Shown piece by piece: positions 9,701 to 18,700 of a DNA stretch of 64,000 bases. Under the pieces are notes generated by a model. The model saw nothing but the letters and a program-made list of their open reading frames with translations, was not told where the DNA came from and ran no database searches. Both the position numbers and the translations under genes were made by a program. Source of the stretch: Eutreptiella sp. 'Long Island Sound 2002' (Eukaryota; Euglenozoa; Euglenophyceae; Eutreptiales; Eutreptiaceae); the NCBI GenBank assembly GCA_964036045.1, contig OZ038390.1:35395974-35459973 (forward strand). Direction: 5' to 3'. Within the stretch, counting starts at the first letter, position 1; each line of letters opens with the position of its first letter.

Positions 9701-12700
9701 CGCTGCGGCCCAGCCCAGTAGCCGGCAGTTTTTGCTATGTTTTGAAGATGCTTAGTATGGATACGTGTCTTGCAACCGTTGCTTTTGCTGAGGCTCGAGA
9801 ATATGCGTGGGCTGCAGAACCTGATCCGGGGGAATCAGATAAAGGTGAGGATGACAACCCTTATACTTCCGAAGATCTTAGGCGTCACAAGTTGCCCGCC
9901 CCCCACCTGGCGCTATGGCCTACGGAAGTCCATGTTGTAGTGAGGAGAAAAGTATGTGAAAAGGGGTGTTATTTTGGGGGTATCTATCCCCCCCGCGGTG
10001 GCAATAGGCAAAATGAAGGTATGTATGTGAAATATATGCCGTTATTTCTATTTCTAGCTACACACAAATTTTCGAAATAAAGATACCAAATCACAAAAAT
10101 ATGGTGGTATTTTACATTTAGACCATTGCATTCCTTTAGTAGGGGGGGGGGGGGTCTATCTATTATTACTTTTACCCCTTGGTTCCAGGATTACCACAAA
10201 ACCCACGTATACAGCAAAAGTAAAAGAACAGCAAAAATATGGGTCATTGAAAAACAAACAAAACTACCCCCAAAGCATATACGTGTATTTCCTTTTTTTA
10301 TGAACCTGGCCGAAATTTCGGCCAGTTTGTGCCAAAACAATCAAAACACATGGTGTTATTCACCAGACAGGCCCAAGCTGGCCGAAATTTCGGCCAGGTC
10401 CTTCAAAACTTTAAATAAGACCACAGAAATGGATACCTTTGAGCTTTTTTGGAAGCTGGCCGAAATTGAGGCCAGCTTTTCCATTGGTTCCATTGGAAAC
10501 ATGCATGTGTATATACACCTTTTAACGCTTCTGGCCGAAATTTCGGCCAGCTTTTTGGTTTAACGTTGAATGACTATACTCATTTTCATTTTGTTAAGGG
10601 CTGGCCGAAATTTCTCCCAGCTCTCTGGTCTAATCAGCTTCCATACGTTCATATTCGGCTTTTTTGCCAGTCGGGTCCAAAAACATCAAAACACATGGTG
10701 TTATTCACGAGACAGGCCCAAGCTGGCCGAAATTTCGGCCAGGTCCTTCAAACCTTGAAATAACGTCACAGAAATGGATACCTTTGAGGTTTTTTGCAAC
10801 TTGGCCGAAATTGAGGCCAGCTTTTCCATTGGTTCCATTGGAAACATGCATGTGTATATACACCTTTTAACGCTTCTGGCCGAAATTTCGGCCAGCTTTT
10901 TGGTTTAGTGTTGAATGACTATACTCATTTTCATTTTTTTAAGGGCTGGCCGAAATTTCTCCCAGCTCTGTGCTCTAATCACCATTCATGCACTCATATT
11001 CGGCTTTTTTTGTTGGTGTGGCCGAAATTTCGGCCAGCATTTCCTCTTTCTGCGCATATCAGCAATTGTTTTCCCATCCAACACATTCTTCTTGGTTCCA
11101 GGGGTTCCACAAAACCGACCTATACACCACAAGTGAAAGAGCAGCAAAGATACGGTTCATTGAACAGCAAACAAAACTACCCCCAAAGGATATACGTGTA
11201 TTTCCTATTTTTATTAACCTGGCCGAAATTTCGGCCAGCTTTTCCAAGAACATCAAAACACATGGTCTTATTCACCAGACAGGCCCAAGCTGGCCGAAAT
11301 TTCGGCCAGGTCCTTCAAAAGTTGAAGTAACGTCACCGAAATGGATACCTATGACGGTAGACATGCGCAAAGAGCACAGGTGCACTGACATTTGAAGATG
11401 GTGTACAATGTACCACACTCAATGACAAGCAAATACTTGCCAACTGACAAATCCACACAGGCTATGGGAAAAAACAATAGCATTACACCAAAAACACTTA
11501 GGGACGCAGATGCTAGCCAAAATTTCGGCCAACCTTCGTACCGGCAAACAATATAACCCGTTGGGAATGGCAGTAGGCAACAGGAGACATACGAATGACT
11601 TTATAAAAAAGAAGATCTTGGATGTAATCCACAGGTGGTGCGGCCTTGAGATCGTCATAGCGCCGCTGCACACGATCCTCGGATAATTTACGGACGTGGC
11701 CAATGCTTCGGTCGTGGTCTATTACAATTTGGTCAAAGAAAACTTTTATTTTGGTTGTTGACGTGACCCAGTCGGATAACGTGATGGTGGTTGATGAATT
11801 TTTCATTGGTGGTGCCTTAGGCTTCCCTTGAAGTCCCTCTGTGCTTGCCTTATCCCCGTCCGGTTGATGGGCAGGTTGGGATTGCCCATTTTCGGACGCA
11901 GCTTCAGCTGGAGGGGAAATAAGCACCTCCTGTGAATCCATTGCAGGCTCGGTCATAAAAAAGGATGCTACAGTAGGGGATTTCATGGAAAGAGAAATAA
12001 CAAAAGTGGCAATAACAAGCGCAATTCAACACAAAATGGCCCAAAATCGACGTCTTGACACGAATGATGGAATACCATAGCCGAAATTTCGGCCAGCCAT
12101 GCACTGGATGTGAAACCACTGTTCAAAATTGGGTTGCCGAGAAGCTGGCCGAAATTTCTGCCAGAAATGTGTGTCATTTGGAATCAGGGGTCCACATAAG
12201 GCAACTTTGGCCGAAATTTCGGCCAGCAAAATGCAAAATAGAGAATGTACACACAAAACAGTGGCAATGCGTGGCACACCCCATACGAGCATGACAGTTA
12301 TAGTAATACCAGAAAGCATTAACGCTGTGAGAAGAAAGCAGCTTTATAGAAGTGTACGGTGTAATATTTATGCACAACAAGAATTGCAAGTTGGCAGAAA
12401 TTTCGGCTAGATGTTTTGGATGGGAAAACGATTGCTAATATGCGCAGAAATGGGACACACTGGCCGAAATTTCGGCCACACCGGCAAAAAAGCGGGATAC
12501 GAGTGTATGAAAGGTGATTAGACCAGAGAGCTGGGAGAAATTTCGGCCAGCCCTTAACAAAATGAAAATGAGTATAGTCATTCAACACTAAACCAAAAAG
12601 CTGGCCGAAATTTCGGCCAGAAGCGTTAAAAGGTGTATATACACATGCATGTTTCCAATGGAACCAATGGAAAAGCTGGCCTCAATTTCGGCCAGCTTCC

Positions 12701-15700
12701 AAAAAAGCTCAAAGGTATCCATTTCTGTGACGTTATTTCAAGTTTTGAAGGACCTGGCCGAAATTTCGGCCAGCTTGGGCCTGTCTGGTGAATAACACCA
12801 TGTGTTTTGATTTTTTTGGCACACACTGGCAAAAAAGCCGAATATGAGCGTATGAAAGGTGATTAGACCAGAGAGCTGGGAGAAATTTCGGCCAGCCCTT
12901 AAAAAAATGAAAATGAGTATAGTCATTCAACGTTACACCAAAAAGCTGGCCGAAATTTCGGCCAGAAGCGTTAAAAAGTGGATATACACATGCATGTTTC
13001 CAATGGAACCAATGGAAAAGCTGGCCTCAATTTCGGCCAACTTCCAAAAAAGCTCAAAGGTATCCATTTCTGTGGCGTTATTTAAAGTTTTGAAGGACCT
13101 GGCCGAAATTTCGGCCAGCTTGGGCCTGTCTGGTGAATAAGACCATGTGTTTTGATGTTCTTGGAAAAGCTGGCCGAAATTTCGGCCAGGTTAATAAAAA
13201 TAGGAAATACACGTATATCCTTTGGGGGTAGTTTTGTTTGCTGTTCAATGAACCGTATCTTTGCTGCTCTTTCACTTGTGGTGTATAGGTCGGTTTTGTG
13301 GAACCCCTGGAACCAAGAAGAATGTGTTGGATGGGAAAACAATTGCTGATATGCGCAGAAAGAGGAAATGCTGGCCGAAATTTCGGCCACACCAACAAAA
13401 AAAGCCGAATATGAGTGCATGAATGGTGATTAGAGCACAGAGCTGGGAGAAATTTCGGCCAGCCCTTAAAAAAATGAAAATGAGTATAGTCATTCAACGT
13501 TAAACCAAAAAGCTGGCCGAAATTTCGGCCAGAAGCGTTAAAAGGTGTATATACACATGGATGTTTCCAATGGAGCCCAAAAGCTGGCCTCAATTTCGGC
13601 CAGCTTCAAAAAAACCTCAAACATGATACACTAGATGAAGCGGATACCTAAGGCTAACACATCACCACCTATTTCAATGGATGTCACACAACGCTGGTAC
13701 CAACATTGCTCACATATGTCAAATAGCATACTCAAACTAGAAATGTAGAATATTCTCACATCGTGCGTATATGGGGTCCTAGAGGGCGGGCAACTTGTGA
13801 CGCCTAAGAAGATGGTGATTGTGGTGATGGTGATGCTGCTGTTGAGATTGATGACGTTGTTCCTGTTGCAGTAGATCTCCTTGATGCTGATGTAGATATT
13901 CCTGATGTTTGTGATGTCCCTGATGTTCCTGATGGCATTGCAGTAGATGCCCTTGTTCCTGCTGTTGATGCTCGTGCTAACCCTCTGTCGTTGCAGTGGC
14001 ATTATTTGCGGAGGAGAAGGAGAAACGATTTCAGCAAGACCAAAAAAATTTTAACCACGGGAAGGGGGCAGTGAACTCCACAGGGAAAAAATTCCATTAC
14101 ACACCGCCCATGTGTATAAAACGACGAGCGGTTGCCCTTCTCAAACAAGGTGTTGGATTTGAAAAAATTCGGCGAACAATCTGGGACCTCACTGCATAGA
14201 AATGTTTTTTGACACGGCAAAGGCAATTGAATGATTGGCTGAGATGGTGCTGTGTGCTTTTATTTTGATGCATCTAATAAACGCCGGCTTGCGTGCTTGT
14301 ATTTCGGTTGCGTGCTTTTGAAAGGGGCGGTGGTTTACTTGTGTTGACAGAGGTGTTGCCCAAGTACTGTCGTCCGTAGTTGAGTGGTAAGCAGCGGGTC
14401 TGGTGTGGTACAAGCGGTGGTTTGAATCCTGGAGGTGATTGGGATGCACCGAGCGGCCGGAATAGCCCATTTTCCGCTTGCACAGCAGGCAACCTAATCT
14501 CGCGTCGTAGCTACAAAGTATTCAATCAAAGCTCAAACCGCGAGGTTCAACATTCCTACATCCTACCACATCATCAGTGAAACCATGTGTTCCATGTTCG
14601 AGGGGCCTTGCTGGCAGGCCGGCGACTAGCACACTGATTCACAGCTTCCCTGTCTATGTCTGTGTGTGTGTGTGCCAAGGGAATCCATTCAATCATGCTC
14701 AAACTGCAAGGTTCAACATTCCTACATTCCTACCGCTACTGCAAACCATCGGTTCAGTGTTCGGCCCTGAGGGGGGCAGCCCAATCGGGCCATCTCCATA
14801 TGCACAGGTCGCTGCCAACACATCGCAGCTCCTGGCCCTGTGACCCAGCCGCGTTGCAACAAGACACACATTGCATGCCGTGTGCCCTACCTCGCCCCAC
14901 AGACCATATGCGTCCCTGTGGAAGACATGGGGGGGGGGGGGGCACCGAATGCAGAAAAATCTCTACCCCCGGTTGGGAGCGGTAGGTGCTAGATGGCTAG
15001 AAGACATTCATTGACCATGTCATGAAGCCCACCCACTATGACCCTCTGGGGCTCGGACCCAGCCCCCCGCGCCATCGGGCTATAGATGTGATGTATGTTC
15101 GTAGACGCTATGATCTTGTTTCCATAATTGGGCAGCACATGCAGACAGATGAACAAACACTCTACAAAAACGGCTTGACAAGGTCATTCATTACATGTTC
15201 CATCCTCAATCAACCATGGGACCTTGTAGTGAGGTGTTATGTGCTAGGACGAGTGGACTATATCACCTCCTTAGAGAGGTTGGAAAACTGGCAACTGGTA
15301 CTGAGGCCATTTTTGGAGAGCAATATTTTCTTCAACAGATTTGAACAATGTTTGTGGACCCCGCCCCGATTCCAAGGCACTGTGTCCGACTATTTTTTTT
15401 GGATTCTAGGTCTCCGCAGCCGAGCAGCCCAGAAACAGTCTAGTCATAAGAGCCATACCGGAGGACGCCCAGCTGGAGGTACTGCAGGGGGGCGGTGGGG
15501 CACGCATCAGCAGCCCAGCCCGCCCGCAGCGCCGGCAGGGTAGACCGTGGCCACGGCCCTGAACCAGCGGCGGAGGATGCAGGGGGGTGCAGCAACTGGG
15601 CACAGTGCTCGGCCCGTGCCCGCGCACACTCCCCAGCAATAGTGGCCACCGCCGGCAGCACACGCAACGGCAATGACAGCGGCAATCGCAAACGCGTAAT

Positions 15701-18700
15701 CCATGTGGGCAAGGGGTCTTGTAGCAGGGCCACGCGCGCCTCAGCAGCGCTGGAGGACGAGGCGGGCACTGCCCTCCCTGCACGCCCACGCTCGGCCGCG
15801 GGGGGGAAGGGGGGGCTTGTGGCCTGGGCATGGGCATTCCTGGCACAAATCTCCCCCACCTTTTGTCAGCACGCCGCCGGCACACCCCGCATAGCTAGCA
15901 ACACCCCCGAGGCCTGACAAGACTGCACTCTTGCATCGCCGGCTGCTTCCAACGAGGCTTGGGGTGCCATTGTGGTCGGTGGTAGCGCCAGGGCCAGGGT
16001 CAGGTTCAAGGCCAAGGCCAAGGTGAGGGCAATGGCCGCCAGCAACACAGGAAACCGCCCCCAACCCCCACCGGCAGATCCTCCCAAAGAGCACCCTCGC
16101 GAGCACCGGTCCGGGGTGAGGCTCCACTTCCCCGCAGGCCAAGTGCACCTTGCCGGAGCCCCCCTGCATGCGCTGCCCGCGTGGGCCGCGCCCGCCCCGC
16201 AGGCACGCCGCCCCTCCGCTCGGGGCTAGCCAGGAGCTCTGTTGGGCCCACCGTGGCGGCGGGTGTATGGACGCCCCCCACCTCGCCCCAGCAGGCCAAA
16301 GCATCGCGGACAATGGCCCCCAAAGGCTTGCTCCCCGGTGCCAGCCGTACCAGGTGGCGCAGCCGCAAGGCCACCGCCACGCTGTCCCCCCCCCGCCCTC
16401 CATAGGTAGGCATCCCTTGCACCGGCCGCTGCTCAGGGCGTCGCGCCACTGCGCACTTCTGTGGTGGGGTAAAAAGCGCCATCTTGTCGTGGCACGCCGG
16501 CTTCGCTGGGATGTCCTCCTCATCGGTGACCCGGTACTGTGGGACTCGCCAGGCCCCCGGCAGGATCACTGGGCCCGCATAAAAATCGCTGGCGTACGCC
16601 CCCGCTGAGCGTTTCGCTCCCCCTTACTTGGGCATCTCGCTTTCTTTGACTGATGCTCCCCTGCCGGCTTCGCCTGCGTGCCCTGCACATGTCTCCGCTT
16701 GCTCTGCTGCCACGCCACCCTCGTCTACTGTTGTTGCGCCCATCTCGCTGCGCTGTACTGTCGTAGACGGCGCAGGTGGTGCCGGACCGCCGTCGGTCGT
16801 GTGAAGACGGGCCTGCTTTTTACACCCGCTGTGGTGCCCGCCCCCAGCGGGACCAGAGAGCGACACCTGTTGGTGAAGCCCACCGGGAGAATGCACTGCC
16901 TGCCTGCCGCCTTCCCCAGTAGACTGACCGCCAACCGCAGGACTCTGCCCTTCTCTTGCAGCGACATCTCTCCCCCCGTGAACCGCGTTTGCGGAGTGGG
17001 GGGGGGGGGGGGGCTCCCTATGTATGACTCGAAATCCGATGCCAGCTCCAGCAAGGACACTTGTCGGTGCGCTTCGGGCAGGTTGTCGTCACGTGGCAGC
17101 CATTGGAGCTCTGGGAGCCACAGCAGCATGGCCGGCTGAAAGTCCGGCCCCCATTTCCAGCCTCTGGGCAGCTGCCCCATCTTAGGCAGGTGCGTTTTAC
17201 ATGGCCGTGGGAAAGGGGGTTGCAGTTGATGCCACGGGTACTGCTCCTGGGGCGCCTTGCGCTGCTCCACGGGGAACAGGAGGCATTCCTCCTCTTCTCA
17301 CTGCTTCCTGGCCCGCAGCACCGCCAAGAACATGCAGTGCAGCTAGCGTACAAACTGCTCCGACGGGTTCTGGTCGTCGTGTGCCCATTGATGTCCCGCC
17401 AAGGCCAGCTCCTCTCGCTGTCGGGACGCCTCCAAGGGGTCTTCCCCCGGCTCCGGTACCCAGTGTCTCGAGACCGTGTTCAACTCCTTGCAGCGCTTCT
17501 TCCAGCCTAGCCCCCGCGCCAGGCCACCGCGTCTCACCACTGCCTGTGACAACAGCCCACAAAGGCGGAGGCACGGCGGCCAGTGTGACAGCGCCCCCAG
17601 CTTGAGGGCTCGCGCCGGTAGCATGAGCTCCGGTAGGAAGGGGTCCCGTGCTGATTTCCAGGCCGCACACCACCACAGGAGGTGGTCCTCATCCTCCCGT
17701 GATCCTTGATCGCAGTAGGGGCACCTGTCACCCCGGCGTAGGCCTCTCCGATGCGCTCTGTCCACGGTCCACAGCGCCCCGCCATCACGCCACGCAGCAG
17801 CGACCTGTCCAGCTCAGTGGCGTAGCGCACCAGCTCGCTCAGTGTGAGCTCTCTGTCGAGCCGAGTTCCCATGCCGCCAAAGAGCCTCGGTCTCCATTTC
17901 TCCAGCGCCTCCAAGTGGTGCTCTCTCAGGGATTCTCTAAACAGGTGCTCTACATACTCCTTGGATGAGGCGGGCACCGCCCCAAGGATGGATCTAACTG
18001 GGGGGGGGGGGTGTCCCTCCCTACCCCCCCCCCTGTTGTGACCAGGCGTCACGATATGCGTCACAAAAAAACCCGGTCACAGATTGAGCCATGCAGGGTA
18101 CCAGGAGGCAAGCAGCACACCCCTTCACTTGAAGCATTCAATGCAAACCATTGCATATTCCAGGAAACAGTTTTTTGTCTTTTTTGCTGGTGCACCAGGG
18201 TTCTTATTCACTGTCACTGTCACTGTCACTGTCAGTACCCAGTACCCACAGCTGCACCCGCAGCACCCACAGCCAGAGCAATTGCTGCGGCGCGACGGGC
18301 TGCACGGCTCCTTTTTTTTCAGCATGCCGCGGCTGAAACACACGGCCGATCACACTGAAAACCCACCTTCTTTCGACCCATGACAGAACTATGACAAAGG
18401 CTGTCGGAAGGATGCGGCAGACAAATGAGCTGCAGCGAATGTCGTCAGTCTTGAGAGCCTACAGAGAACACAGTGTCAGTTGACACCGCGTCTCATCTCT
18501 CTGTCGCGCATGCAAGCAGAATGTCACAAAAACAGAATTGTCACAAAAACACAGGAAGCTCAGGAACACAAAGATGAGCAATCCAGCAACCATCCCGCAT
18601 GCCCTGGGAAAGTACCACTGCCCTCGGAAAGTACCACAGAGCCTTTTGGGTGTCACAATATTTTCAGAAAAGCTGTTTTCCCACTATGGCCTATTGTATT

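Noticed and set aside
10306-13603. CRISPR array, because of regularly spaced identical short repeats
   Set aside because: Eukaryotic intron context. Repeats are perfect palindromes, intervening sequences are themselves repeated between units, and no cas gene is present.
14371-14435. Functional tRNA gene
   Set aside because: A and B boxes fit but no acceptor stem or anticodon arm can be folded. Better explained as SINE or tRNA remnant.
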